A DNA stretch of 64,000 nt. It comes from Salinimonas marina (lineage in GTDB: Bacteria > Pseudomonadota > Gammaproteobacteria > Enterobacterales > Alteromonadaceae). Each line of letters begins with the position of its first letter. Within the stretch, counting starts at the first letter, position 1. Both the position numbers and the translations under genes were made by a program. The stretch is taken from assembly GCF_015644725.1 (NCBI RefSeq), contig NZ_CP064795.1, positions 2,850,501-2,914,500 of the forward strand, read 5' to 3'. Below, piece after piece: positions 17,600-27,283 of this stretch. A model generated the notes under the pieces. That model made no database searches and had not been told where the DNA came from. It saw only the letters and a program-made list of their open reading frames with translations.

Positions 17600-18896
17600 T
17601 TACTTAGGTGCCTGCAACGGCTCAATCTTTGGAATCAACACCCACACCGAGGCCATCGCCAAAACTGCAAGGGAGGCACCAATCACAAATGCAGGAGTAT
17701 AATTCCCCCGGCGGTCAGATAAGGCACCAAAGAGGTAAGCCCTACGGCGCCAAGTTTTGCTGCCATGCCGGAAAACCCGGCCAGGGTGCCCACCGCTTTT
17801 TTACTCAGCAGGTCACTGGGAAGGGTCTGGACGTTGCCGATGGCGGTCTGAAAACCAAACAAAATAACGGCCATGATCAGTACTGCGGTTACGGGGCCAC
17901 CCGGATCGGCCATGGCTATAAGTGCCGGCAGCATGATCAAACAACCTAAGGTAATGGTTAGCTTTCTGGTTTTGTCCGCATTCCAACCTGACTTCAACCG
18001 GTTTTGTGCAAGCAAACCGCCAAACCAGGCGCCTAACATCGCCCCCACATAGGGTACCCAGCCATAGATCCCGATTGCTTTTACATCCATGCCATACACT
18101 TCGTTCAGGTAAATGGGGATCCAGAAAACAAATAACCACCAGATAGGATCGATAGCAGCGGAAGCCAGAATGACGCCCCAGCTTTCTTTGCGAGACAGCA
18201 ACTCCACTGTAGACGGTGCGTATTCGGGTTTTTCATCTTCAGTATCATCAAGATTGGCTTTCTGGCCGGTGAGAATATAATTACGCTCGGCTTCCGTTAT
18301 CCACGGATGACGACCCGGGGAGCCTTTACCAGAACAATCCAGGGCACAAGCCACAGAAACCCCACAAGACCCACCACCACGAAGACCATCTGCCAACTGA
18401 AATACACGGTCAAAAACGCAATCAGAGGGATAGAAATAATGCCGCCTATCGCCGCCCCCGAATTAAAAATCCCTTGAGCCAGTGCGCGCTCTTTGATGGG
18501 AAACCATTCTGCATTGCCCTTTGTGGCTCCGGGCCAGTTACCGGCTTCAGCTACACCGAGTACTGCTCTGACAATGGCAAAGCTTAATACGCCCTGAGCC
18601 AGCGCGTGGGCAATCGTGGCCAGTGACCAAAAACCAATAGAAAGTACAAAGCCTAAACGCGTTCCGACCCAGTCAAAGATTTTTCCAAAAATAGCCTGGC
18701 CGAAGGCGTAGGCAAATACAAATACGACCGAAATACTGGCATAAATCTGTTTTCTCTCTAAAGACGTTTTATCCGGAAACAAATCGTCAACAATGGCCGG
18801 CCACAGCACACTGAGTGTTTGGCGATCGATATAATTAATGATTGTGGCTAATGCAATCAGCGCAATTACCCACCAGCGAACACCTTTAAGTTTCAT
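17600..18896 (-). CDS. MFS transporter, probable DEH/uronate importer (two frameshifts)
   Basis: Joining three frames gives a 432-residue, 12-helix major facilitator of the anion:cation symporter type (ExuT/GudP-like), with RWWVIALIALATIINYIDRQ at the N-terminus and IPKIEPLQAPK at the C-terminus. It probably imports unsaturated monouronate or DEH across the inner membrane with protons. Frame is lost at a C-run (GGGG on plus at 18317-18320) after VLVKAP, and again at a G-run (CCCCC on plus at 17705-17709) after TAGG. Adding one base to each run restores the protein exactly, so sequence error is likely. The start ATG at 18896 lies 2 nt after the kdgF stop. Confidence 0.85.
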
Positions 18897-18898
18897 AG

Positions 18899-19243
18899 CT
18901 ATTCCTTTAAGAAGTCTTCTCTGGGTGGGCTGAAGATATCCAGCAGAATTCCGCCTGTCGGGCAAATAGCGCCATGCTCTGCATGAGGGGGGATCAAACA
19001 GCTGTCGCCGGCTTTAAGCACTTTTGTTTCACCATCAATGGTAAAGTGAAACTCGCCCTTTTCAACATAGGTTACCTGCGAGTGCCGATGTTGATGCGTA
19101 TAGCCCTGAGCGCCCTCGGCAAACCAGACTTTTACCGCCATCAGTTCTTCGTTGTAACCAAGCATCTGGCGCTTCAGGCCATTGCCTAAATCTTCTATTT
19201 CGGTAGTACTGCCAAATAAAAACATTTCACTTTGTTGGTTCAT
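18899..19243 (-). CDS. kdgF: KdgF, uronate-linearising cupin
   Basis: A 114-residue single-domain cupin. KdgF converts the 4,5-unsaturated monouronate released by exolytic lyases into the linear ketose DEH. The cupin metal site is visible as H50, H52, Q56 and H90 (YTHQHRHSQ and PPHAEHG), with glutamine in place of the common glutamate as in known KdgF proteins. The gene sits between the PL17 lyase and the transporter and its stop is 2 nt before the MFS start, so translation is coupled. Without a signal peptide it acts in the cytoplasm. Confidence 0.9.
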   Translation of the reverse strand: MNQQSEMFLFGSTTEIEDLGNGLKRQMLGYNEELMAVKVWFAEGAQGYTHQHRHSQVTYVEKGEFHFTIDGETKVLKAGDSCLIPPHAEHGAICPTGGILLDIFSPPREDFLKE

Positions 19244-19259
19244 TGCTTCAATACTCCTA

Positions 19260-21469
19260 TTATTTGCTCAACTGATAAACAGCCATCCGGCGGTCCAGCG
19301 AGTAGTGTTTGTTTTTGAAGGTAAAGGTCGTTGGCTTTGTCAGATTTTTATCCGAACTCTGATTTATCGCCACCAGGTATTCTGCGCCCGCCAGTTGCAT
19401 GGAAATTAACAGCAAGTGGTCCCTGGATTCATAGTCCAGTTGTTGCAGCTGACTGGTGGCCACCAGGGTGTACTCTTTTGCCGGATTGTATTCGCCATGA
19501 GGCTCAATGACTGACATAAACCGATGTTTTTGGCTTTTCCCGACGCGGCGTATAAAGCTGTGTTCGTTGCGCAGATTAAAATTAGGATCACTGGCGCCAA
19601 GCTGGGTAAACAGAAATTTCTCGTCGCCGTCCACAAGACTGGTTTGGGTGTAGAAACGACCATTTTCGTTAAGCCAGGTAACTTTGGCCAAACCTTTTTC
19701 GGGGTGGCTTTACCTTTTAGCCACAGATGCTGATAGCCATTGGCACTGCCCAATGGCCGCAGGTTTGAGGTAAAAGCATCGATATCAAAACTGGTATCAA
19801 TCAGTTGGCCGTGATAATGCAAAGGCAAATCAAATTGATGGCGGGTGTTACCGGCAACTTCAAACAAATCAATACCAATGGCATGCTCGTAATGAGGAAG
19901 CTCTACTAAAGCCATGGTGCGAGTAAGTGTTATATCTTTATAGGCGGTATCGATGACCGCCTGAGCGACGCTTCCGGTTGGGCCGGTAGCAAAGAAATTC
20001 AGTGTGGGAGCTTGTTTGTTACCCTCTGAAACCTTGGCATTAAAGTGACTTTTTTCGTCCACCACCACCGTATTATGGGCCACCGTTTGTTTGGCATAAC
20101 TGGTATTTTCAGGCAGATAGCGGCCACCAAATTTTGCTTCAACATTTAAAAACCGGGCCGCACCATAATCGCTGACTATCTCATTGCCATTGTCATAAAA
20201 CTGCCAGGTAAGTTTATCGAAATGACCGTGGCCAAGACCTTGCGAGGCAGGCTTAAACAGTAATGCTTGTTGACCTTCAGGCTTGCTGCGCATTATCACC
20301 AATGCCCCTTTGTCGCCTTTAGGCCCGTCACCAAATGCGACCGAGTCAAACTGATAGGGCTTCGCTTTATTTGCATCCAGCCCGGCTGCCACTTTCAGGC
20401 CGTCACCAGAAAGAATAATATTTTGTTGCATGGCGGCGATATCCAGATACTCAGGATTTTCGGTCAATCCGTAGGCCACCGTAACCCCGTGTACAAGTTC
20501 AATAGTGTCGATTCCTTTGCTTTTTACGGCATCATTGATAGGAAAAAATAAGCCGTGGTAACTGAGCTGAATGGTGGTATCGATGGCTTTTAATATTATA
20601 GCGTCGCGGTATTCAAAAATTTTTCGCTTAGGCTCGTTATTTGCAATTGCTTTGGCAAAGGTTATAAAGGGGAACAATGCATAACGCTGGTAATAAGGGC
20701 CTTCGTTATAATACCCTTGGGGCGAAAACAGATTGTCCAGTTGCGCCAGAAAGCCGCCTTTACCTGATTGGTTCAGATCATATAACGCTTGTTCCACCCA
20801 CTCAGGCTCATCTAATACATATCCTGCCATCCCCACTCCCGCAGTGGCCCAGGTGCCGTGATTATGGACTTTGTTGAACGTCGAGGGCTGACCTTCTGAC
20901 AAAAACCGAACCACTGGCTTTAACAGGTCTTGTTCAATTCGCGCTCTGTCTTTGGGAGTAAGTGCATCATAAACCAGATCATAGGCCTGAATGGTATAGA
21001 CCAGCCAGACCGCCTCATTCAGACTTTGCCAAAATAGCTTTCCCGGATTTTGTGAGTTCACTTTACGTTCTGGGTGCACATCTAAGGTGGGGTACAACTG
21101 CGCGTAATTCAGTAGCATTTTTGTCACGTGTTCTGCGTAGTTTTTTTCCCCGGTCAGCTGATAAATGACCCCGGCGTTGTACATTTGCTGATAATTTCTT
21201 TTGTGTTGCTCATGGGTATACCCACCGCCCCCATCTTTAGGAACCGGAACCTCGATGGGCGCGCCAAGCTGTTTATCGACAGACTGCCTGAGCTTCTCGA
21301 ACGCCGTTTTAAAACGACCCGGCTCTTCTAAAGCCCTACGCATTTTGCTCACGTCGTCAGTGGTAATTACCAGATTCGGATGGCTATCTGCAGCCACTGA
21401 AGGCAGCGAGACGACCAGACCAAACCAAACGAAGAAGGCGCCTAAAATGTTTTTTCTATTAGCATTCAT
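19260..21469 (-). CDS. PL17 exolytic alginate (oligoalginate) lyase, one frameshift
   Basis: The joined frames give 736 residues, the length of Alg17C from Saccharophagus. A Sec signal peptide (about residues 1-27, SVAADS) leads to the alpha/alpha-barrel with N203-H204 (VHNHGTW) and Y260 (GPYYQRY), matching catalytic-site residues N201, H202 and Y258 of Alg17C, then a heparinase II/III-like beta-domain. It cuts unsaturated monomers from the ends of oligoalginate, probably in the periplasm. Frame is lost at a C-run (GGGG on plus, 19701-19704), where KGKATP should continue EKGLAKVTWLN; adding one C restores it. The start overlaps the PL6 stop by 4 nt. Confidence 0.9.
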
Positions 21470-23739
21470 GACTGACGCTCCTTATCGCTGGTTACCTGGT
21501 TGTTTTGTAGAGTCGCGGTATGGGGGCCTTCAGCATGCAGCTCTTTGATCTCAGGTGCAGCAGTTGCTTCAAACCTATTATTTTTTATCGCGGTTTGCGG
21601 TTCTCCGACGGTGTGTTCAATCACCAGGGGTGCGGAATGGCTGAATTGATTATCGGTAACCTTGGAAACCTGAACGCCATGTAAGTATAAGCTAGCATCG
21701 GTTTTGTTGCGCTTGCCCTTGCCGGCCGCGGTGAGCGTATTCCCTGCAAACTCCAGATGGGGCCCAAAGGTGCTTTCATCAGTCCCGCCCCGGTAAATAC
21801 TGGCTATCGTTCCTTGCACATCTTTAAATTGATTATTGTTTACAACCACATACTCAGCGTTGTAAATACCTAAGTCTTCAATTTCACGATCCAGGCGCAG
21901 AATATCCCCGGTGATGTTTTCAAATGTATTGTTTTCCAGCGCCAACTGGTCAGCCAGGGCTCCTTTACCACTGACAAAAAAGTCGAAGGAGTGATTGATA
22001 TCTAAATCCGCTACCGACGAATTTTTCATGATGAAACGATAGTTTTCTAACATTCCCCACTTTGCAGTTCGCACCACACTATTGGCTGCCGCATCAGGAC
22101 TGTTCTTGCCTGATAAAGCCAGACCGTCTAATTTAAGACTGCCGCCATCATGAATTTCGAACAGGGCCGAGCGGGCAAAGGTCAGCTTGCTCTGGCCTTT
22201 TTTGTGCGCAGAAATCGTCAGAACTTTATCGATTTTCAATAGTCTGGAGATATCATACTGGCCGGCAGAAAGCACAATAGTATCGCCTGACCTGGCCGCT
22301 TCTATGGCTTTATACAAAGCCTGTGGTGTCGGGGCGACCCGATGCGTGGCGCCCGAATCAAATTCCGTGGTAGCCGGTGCTTTGGGATACCACTGAACAC
22401 CGGTTTCGTCTTTACTAACAACAATGAGGTCTCGTTGCACGCCCACGTTTTCACTGTGGGTTGTAGGGTACAGTAAGCCGTTTTTGTGACGTGACAACGA
22501 GATATTCTGTTTGGCTACGCCGGGGCGCAACTCGGATAAAACTGGTTGATTACTGACATTATCTTTAAAAGTAATACCACTGATATCATCGAATAAGGTA
22601 AAAGGCTGACGCCCATCGTTTACAATAAGGTTGTTTTTGATCAGCGTATCTGTTGGTACTGCCGTACGTTCTGCATCGCTGCCGGCAGCTAATTGTATAT
22701 GCCGAACATTAATAAACGAGTTGTTTTCAATAAGGGCATTTTCTACCTGGTGATAGCGGTTTATCGGCGAGTTTTTCACCCCGTTCATAATGGTCAGCCC
22801 GCTACCGAATCGATAACCCGTAAGATTTTCAAGATAGTTATTACGAACAATCTGGTCTTTGTTGATAACCCGAATGCCACCGGTATGGTCTTGCCCGTTT
22901 CCAAAAAATACGTTGCCATCGACAATATTTCCGTTTCCATGGCGCAGCGTGAGCGTTCCGCGAGCTTCATTAAACACATTATTTCTGAGCTCGTTTTTGC
23001 CGGATTTAACCGAGATGATCTCTACCTCACCATTGGTTTTATCAAAATAATTGTGGTCAACCTTTGTAAAAGAGTCGGTTAGAGAGTAGTGGCTGGTCCC
23101 AATACGGAGGGTTTCGCCGCCATTAGAGCCGAAGACAGGCCGGTAGCCAAAATAATTATGATCGATTCGGTGATAATTCTGCTGACTTTTTTCGTCCGTC
23201 AAACGTACAGCAACGGTGACACCTTTATTTCGTTTTCCAACAAAGTGACTATGATCCAGTCGATTGCGCTTACCATACAACGCTACCCAGTAATCTGATT
23301 CTTGTTTGTCCGGGTTATTAAAATTATCGATAACCACATTAGAAACTCGCGAGTGATTAGCTTCTTTATCCTGGTGTCTGAAGGTAATTACCGAGCTGCT
23401 GGGGGTATAACCATCTTTAAAAATTAATCCGGAAACCTGCAGATATTCGCCTGATAGCTGAAGATTCGACAAGCCGCTAATAACTACTTTCCCCGGCGTT
23501 TGCGCTTTTAAACGGATGGGGTTACCCGCGTTGCCCTGACCTGAGAAAACTATTTCGAAATCTTTCCAGGTTCCATTTTTAAGGGTAACCGTATCGCCTG
23601 CGGTTAGTCTTTGTGCAATGTTGGAATAGTCTTTTTTATCTTCTACCAGATAGTTTTTTGCACTACTGGCGTGGGAAAACAGCCCCAACAATAAAAAAAA
23701 ACCTATCGATGTCCGTTTCTTCAATAAAATCATTATCAA
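21466..23739 (-). CDS. PL6 alginate lyase, AlyGC type
   Basis: A 757-residue secreted beta-helix lyase. The signal peptide covers about residues 1-27 (FSHASSA). All key residues of AlyGC from Glaciecola are present at a constant offset: Ca2+ ligands N206, E238 and E240 (SNGGE and NGEVE), base K245 (VKSGKN) and R266 (TLRHGN). Length and the second C-terminal beta-helix domain also match AlyGC, an exolytic, poly-G-preferring enzyme. It is coupled to the PL17 gene by an ATGA overlap, so both lyases are made together and feed monomers to KdgF and the DEH reductase. Confidence 0.93.
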   Translation of the reverse strand: MIMILLKKRTSIGFFLLLGLFSHASSAKNYLVEDKKDYSNIAQRLTAGDTVTLKNGTWKDFEIVFSGQGNAGNPIRLKAQTPGKVVISGLSNLQLSGEYLQVSGLIFKDGYTPSSSVITFRHQDKEANHSRVSNVVIDNFNNPDKQESDYWVALYGKRNRLDHSHFVGKRNKGVTVAVRLTDEKSQQNYHRIDHNYFGYRPVFGSNGGETLRIGTSHYSLTDSFTKVDHNYFDKTNGEVEIISVKSGKNELRNNVFNEARGTLTLRHGNGNIVDGNVFFGNGQDHTGGIRVINKDQIVRNNYLENLTGYRFGSGLTIMNGVKNSPINRYHQVENALIENNSFINVRHIQLAAGSDAERTAVPTDTLIKNNLIVNDGRQPFTLFDDISGITFKDNVSNQPVLSELRPGVAKQNISLSRHKNGLLYPTTHSENVGVQRDLIVVSKDETGVQWYPKAPATTEFDSGATHRVAPTPQALYKAIEAARSGDTIVLSAGQYDISRLLKIDKVLTISAHKKGQSKLTFARSALFEIHDGGSLKLDGLALSGKNSPDAAANSVVRTAKWGMLENYRFIMKNSSVADLDINHSFDFFVSGKGALADQLALENNTFENITGDILRLDREIEDLGIYNAEYVVVNNNQFKDVQGTIASIYRGGTDESTFGPHLEFAGNTLTAAGKGKRNKTDASLYLHGVQVSKVTDNQFSHSAPLVIEHTVGEPQTAIKNNRFEATAAPEIKELHAEGPHTATLQNNQVTSDKERQS

Positions 23740-23901
23740 CTTCCCGAAAACAATTCATCTTTAAGCACACATACAGCATAGGGTTTTATAACTGATTACG
23801 CCTGATACCAAGCCGGATCATGCTGGCCATATGTATTTAGAAATTTACTAGATTGCTGAGCTATACAATAAGTTAGCCCAAGCAATCTAATGGCTATGCC
23901 G

Positions 23902-24780
23902 TTACTTTTGTAACTTTTTAAAGTAATCGAATATTTCCGGAACATTGCCATCTCCCATGCCCGCCTCGTATGCAGCACTGAGGTTGGCAGAAGAACCTTC
24001 AGCAATAGGTGAGCGGGTACCCAGATCATCTACCATCTGTAAAAAGTAGCGTAAGTCTTTGTTAGCGTTGGCAATAGTAAATCCCAAATCGCTGACGTTA
24101 TCGACCGCGTAGTTTTTGCAAAATTGCATGAATGGAGAACTGGAGGGGCCGGTGGACATAATGTCGAATAATTGCTGGCGATCTACCCCTGCTTTGTCAG
24201 CCACAGCAAACGCCTGAGACATGGCGCATACCGTGGTCATTCCCATAAAGTTATTGATCAGTTTGGTGGTATGGCCTGCACCTAACTCGCCAAGATAAAA
24301 GATGTTTTCACCTTGCTGTTCAAGTATCGGTTTCACCTTTTCGAAGGTATCGGGCTCGCCGGCAGCCATAATATTCAGCTTTCCTTCTTTCGCATGGGCA
24401 GGCGTTCTTCCAAGTGGCGCATCAATCATACCCACACCTTTACTGGCTAAATCAGCACCGATTTTTTTGGTGGAAGCAGGAATAGACGTACCAAAATCAA
24501 TCAATACTGAACCTTCTTTTACCCCTTCTAAAATACCGTTTTCACCGTAGACTACTTTTTCTACGATCTCAGAGGTGGTCAGGCATAGCATGATAATATC
24601 GGCAGCCTGGGCGAGTTCTTTGCCATTACTGGCTTGTTTGGCACCTCGTTCAACGCAGGCAGAAACCGCGTCCTGGTTCAGGTCCATAACCACAACCTGA
24701 AAACCTTTGTTCTGAAGATTTTCGACCATGTTGCCGCCCATCAGGCCCAAACCGATAAAACCAATAACTGGATCAGACAT
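23902..24780 (-). CDS. beta-hydroxyacid dehydrogenase family, probable DEH reductase
   Basis: A 292-residue cytoplasmic dehydrogenase of the 3-hydroxyisobutyrate/tartronate-semialdehyde reductase family. The Rossmann motif GFIGLGLMGGNM is at residues 7-18, and the catalytic signature GAGHTTKLINN at 167-177 with K173. Enzymes of this family in Vibrio and Alteromonas alginate loci reduce DEH to KDG with NAD(P)H, which is the step otherwise missing from this set. The generic alternative is 2-hydroxy-3-oxopropionate reductase. It is the first gene of the operon, behind a consensus promoter, with a 162-bp gap to the PL6 gene. Confidence 0.85.
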   Translation of the reverse strand: MSDPVIGFIGLGLMGGNMVENLQNKGFQVVVMDLNQDAVSACVERGAKQASNGKELAQAADIIMLCLTTSEIVEKVVYGENGILEGVKEGSVLIDFGTSIPASTKKIGADLASKGVGMIDAPLGRTPAHAKEGKLNIMAAGEPDTFEKVKPILEQQGENIFYLGELGAGHTTKLINNFMGMTTVCAMSQAFAVADKAGVDRQQLFDIMSTGPSSSPFMQFCKNYAVDNVSDLGFTIANANKDLRYFLQMVDDLGTRSPIAEGSSANLSAAYEAGMGDGNVPEIFDYFKKLQK

Positions 24781-24950
24781 CTCTATCTCCTCATTAAAAT
24801 GTGCTTACTTAAGTGTGGTAAAGCCAATACTCATTCCATCTGGAATGTGACAGCAGCGGTATTGCTGCATGAGTCCCAAAGTTTTCGAAGGGGCTTAGGC
24901 CTGCATTTGAAGCTTAAATGTTTTGACCAATCTCTAGACCATACAAAAAC

Positions 24951-24977
24951 ATTATACCCGGATGAACGATGTGTCAA
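24951..24977 (-). promoter_or_regulatory. promoter of the alginate operon
   Basis: On the minus strand a perfect -35 TTGACA (24977-24972) and a perfect -10 TATAAT (24956-24951) are 15 bp apart, shorter than ideal. The operator half-site AATTGGTTGAC overlaps the -35, so a bound regulator would block polymerase. Predicted start is near 24944, giving a leader of about 165 nt. Confidence 0.65.
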
Positions 24978-25290
24978 CCAATTATTAATGAAAGGTAATC
25001 TTATTTGGTAACATATGTTGCTGGCAAGTTCAGTAACCGGAAGCTTAGAAAAGAAGCCGGTGAAATATCATTATTTGACAATCACTTAGCCATTAATGAG
25101 GGAGCAGCTATTGTGGTGAATATTACCTTTCCCCACTACTGCTCCGTAACATAAAAAATTTACTTTATTACCAATGAAGCAGCTAAAAATAAGAAAAAAT
25201 ACTCTAAGTCTTCGTCTTTTAGTTATTTATAGATGAGAGTATGGTGTGCTTTAATTATATTGGTAAATTCATTCGGTCTGCCAATTATCA
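24977..25290. promoter_or_regulatory. cluster of TTGGT/ACCAA half-sites upstream of the alginate operon
   Basis: Half-sites occur at 24977 (AACCAATTA), 25005 (TTGGTAAC), 25170 (ACCAA), 25260 (TTGGTAAAT), and a degenerate palindrome ATTCGGTCTGCCAATT at 25271-25286. The arrangement ACCAA...TTGGT at 24977/25009 repeats the outward-facing layout of the site before the GntR gene. Binding is inferred. Confidence 0.5.
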
Positions 25291-25634
25291 GTAGAGGGTA
25301 AGAAATTGGACGTCCGCGGCATCTTTAAAAAACCAAGACTTTCTTCAGACACAGTACCCTTCGCTAACATTTGACGATGCACTGGGCCTATTACGATGGG
25401 AGGATAGCGTGGTGATGCAATTAATCTTATGAGCGTGAGGGAGGAATTGCTGTGACTGGCGTTTTTAAAGGTAAGATACCCGCAAGCACAAAGTGTCTAT
25501 TTAGCCAACCCCAACGATTCACATTACCCTGTGAGCCGCAACAGGGGCGTTAAATACCCTTGTTCAAATTTGCGGCTAAATGGCTCTCTGAGCACAATAG
25601 GTCAGAGTCAAAGTTTGCACTTTTTTTATACGGT
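25291..25634. other. intergenic stretch between alginate promoter region and GNAT gene
   Basis: No gene recognised. Short frames present (for example 25560-25823 on plus) overlap the GNAT gene antisense and lack coding character. Confidence 0.4.
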
Positions 25635-26279
25635 TTATACCACCCGCTTTTTATACAGGACATCGCCTTGCACCGAGTCAAAATGTACCGGGGTTACACA
25701 TTCATAACCGCCATCTTCAAAAAAGTGCCGATAAGCCGAAACGGTGGCGAATACCCCGACGCCTTCACTGCTGTCATCCTCTGCGATTATGGTATCAATC
25801 GCGCCCATGAGGAGGTGTCCTAAGCCCTGATGCTGATAGTCCGGACGGACCCCAATCAACGAAATCATATGAAATGCATTAGCAGGGACCAGGCTACGAA
25901 TTTTTTCTTCTTTTTCGATAAACTGCCGGGTGGAAACAAAGCCTGCGGTCACCATCATTTTAAGGCGCCAGTGCCAAATTTTACCCGGGGCAAAACCGGC
26001 AAGGGGTTTGGTAATACACGCCACCGCCAACAGTCTTGCATCTTCAAACAGACCCAGCAGTATCTGTTCGGTGTCCCAGCAGGCCTGCAGCTCTTGTTTT
26101 ATTGCCTGGCGCAACCGATTTTCATAACCTTCCCGGTGGGCCTGAAAGATATGCTCAAATAAAGCATCATCATGATAGGCTTTGTACAAAATAGAGGCGG
26201 CCACATTTAAATCATCAGCCTGTAGGTAGATAGCCTGAACGGTATCGTGGGACAGCCGTGCCGTAACCGGGGGTGACAT
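25635..26279 (-). CDS. GNAT-family N-acetyltransferase
   Basis: A 214-residue cytoplasmic acetyltransferase. The acetyl-CoA binding motif A is clear near residues 150-175 (ISLIGVRPDYQHQGLGHLLM, with Q-x-x-G-x-G), followed by the motif B region (YRHFFEDGGYECV). The start at ATG 26279 is preceded by AGGAGC; the longer frame to 26333 lacks a ribosome-binding site. The acceptor substrate cannot be told from sequence. It stands alone between the alginate region and a DUF3192 lipoprotein gene. Confidence 0.8.
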   Translation of the reverse strand: MSPPVTARLSHDTVQAIYLQADDLNVAASILYKAYHDDALFEHIFQAHREGYENRLRQAIKQELQACWDTEQILLGLFEDARLLAVACITKPLAGFAPGKIWHWRLKMMVTAGFVSTRQFIEKEEKIRSLVPANAFHMISLIGVRPDYQHQGLGHLLMGAIDTIIAEDDSSEGVGVFATVSAYRHFFEDGGYECVTPVHFDSVQGDVLYKKRVV

Positions 26280-26388
26280 AGTATGCTCCTGAAATAAAAA
26301 AGGCATGATGTGTACAAAAAACAACCATACCATGCCTGATAATTTCAGCGATGCAAAGCTCTCGTTTTGAAAATAAGAGTTTGACGCG

Positions 26389-26748
26389 TTACAACGCGGT
26401 GTAGGCGCGTTCGCCCCAACCTATCAGCTCGCCGTTTTTAAATACCAGGGGCGTGCACTCATCTTTGGTGGTGATGCCATCTTCAGTAGAGCGCTGTGTG
26501 CGGTAGTACAGGATGCGGTAAACCCCATCTTCTTTTTGCTGTAATTCACTAAAGTCGGCCACACCCATACGCCCAACGATGTTTTCAAACCCCATACCTT
26601 CCTGTAATTTAGCGATATGTTTACGGTTGTTGTATTCGCGATCCTGCCAGTCATTTGAATAACCATCCTTGTGATCATCCACCGAAATGATACAGCCTGA
26701 CAGTAACACCGGTGCGCTCAGAGCAAGCAGCAGTGGCAAATATTTCAT
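26389..26748 (-). CDS. DUF3192-like lipoprotein
   Basis: A 119-residue lipoprotein. Its signal peptide ends in the lipobox LLSGC with the modified cysteine at 19, followed by an isoleucine, so outer-membrane sorting is expected. The mature part has the pattern ITKLxxGMxxENIVGRMG, YRTQ, and DGITTKDECTPLVF. I recall this as DUF3192, and the first block resembles the BamE/OmlA fold. AAGGAACAATA before the ATG is a good ribosome-binding site. A paralogue without lipobox lies at 31768-32142. Function unknown. Confidence 0.75.
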   Translation of the reverse strand: MKYLPLLLALSAPVLLSGCIISVDDHKDGYSNDWQDREYNNRKHIAKLQEGMGFENIVGRMGVADFSELQQKEDGVYRILYYRTQRSTEDGITTKDECTPLVFKNGELIGWGERAYTAL

Positions 26749-26977
26749 TATTGTTCCTTATTATTGTATAGACAAATATGTACTGAGTGATGTAACTGCT
26801 ATCTATCAAGATAGAGGCCATTTTTAACTTATTGAAATACAATGATTTTAATATTACCCATCTGTGAATAAAGCGAATTTATTAAGATTTTCGCTAAAAA
26901 ATAGCCGGATATTCACATCTTTACTCAACTTCCCGCCATGCTACCTTTAGCGCTTCTTTAAATGATGGTGACCATAT

Positions 26978-27283
26978 ATGAGTAATGTTTCTGCTAATGA
27001 TTTGCTGACCCTCTGTAATAAGCTAAAACAGGAGGGTCAGCAGCCGACCGTCGCGTTGCTGCGCAGCCGGGCGCCGGGCAAGGTGGGTGTGGCGCAGGCT
27101 ATCAATATTATCCGGCAGTTCAAACACAGGCACCCGGCACCGACGGCAGCAACCAATCAGACTTCGGCGACCACAACCGCTACCTTAGAACAGCGGGTCA
27201 CAGAGCTGGAGGCGGCGGTGGCGGTACTGGAAAAGCGGCTGGCGGCACTTACGCCGGAAGGCGGGGCTCAAGCTGTTGAATAA
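26978..27283 (+). CDS. small KfrA_N-like protein with C-terminal coiled coil
   Basis: A 101-residue protein. The N-terminal half (LLTLCNKLKQEGQQPTVALL, then RSRAPGKVGVAQAINIIRQF) has the helical layout of the KfrA N-terminal DNA-binding domain found in plasmid and phage-like regulators. The middle is T/A-rich and the last 35 residues form a heptad coiled coil (LEQRVTELEAAVAVLEKRLA). A DNA-binding role is inference from this resemblance. Its 3' end overlaps the 3' end of syd by 35 nt on opposite strands, an unusually large convergent overlap. Confidence 0.65.
   Translation: MSNVSANDLLTLCNKLKQEGQQPTVALLRSRAPGKVGVAQAINIIRQFKHRHPAPTAATNQTSATTTATLEQRVTELEAAVAVLEKRLAALTPEGGAQAVE

Noticed and set aside
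17600..18896. Pseudogene call for the MFS transporter and the other frameshifted genes
   Set aside because: Each break is repaired by one base in a homopolymer and no other damage is visible; sequence error is more likely than decay.
24781..25634. A hidden gene in the 850 bp upstream of the alginate operon
   Set aside because: Only short frames occur; the stretch is better explained as a regulatory region with several half-sites.
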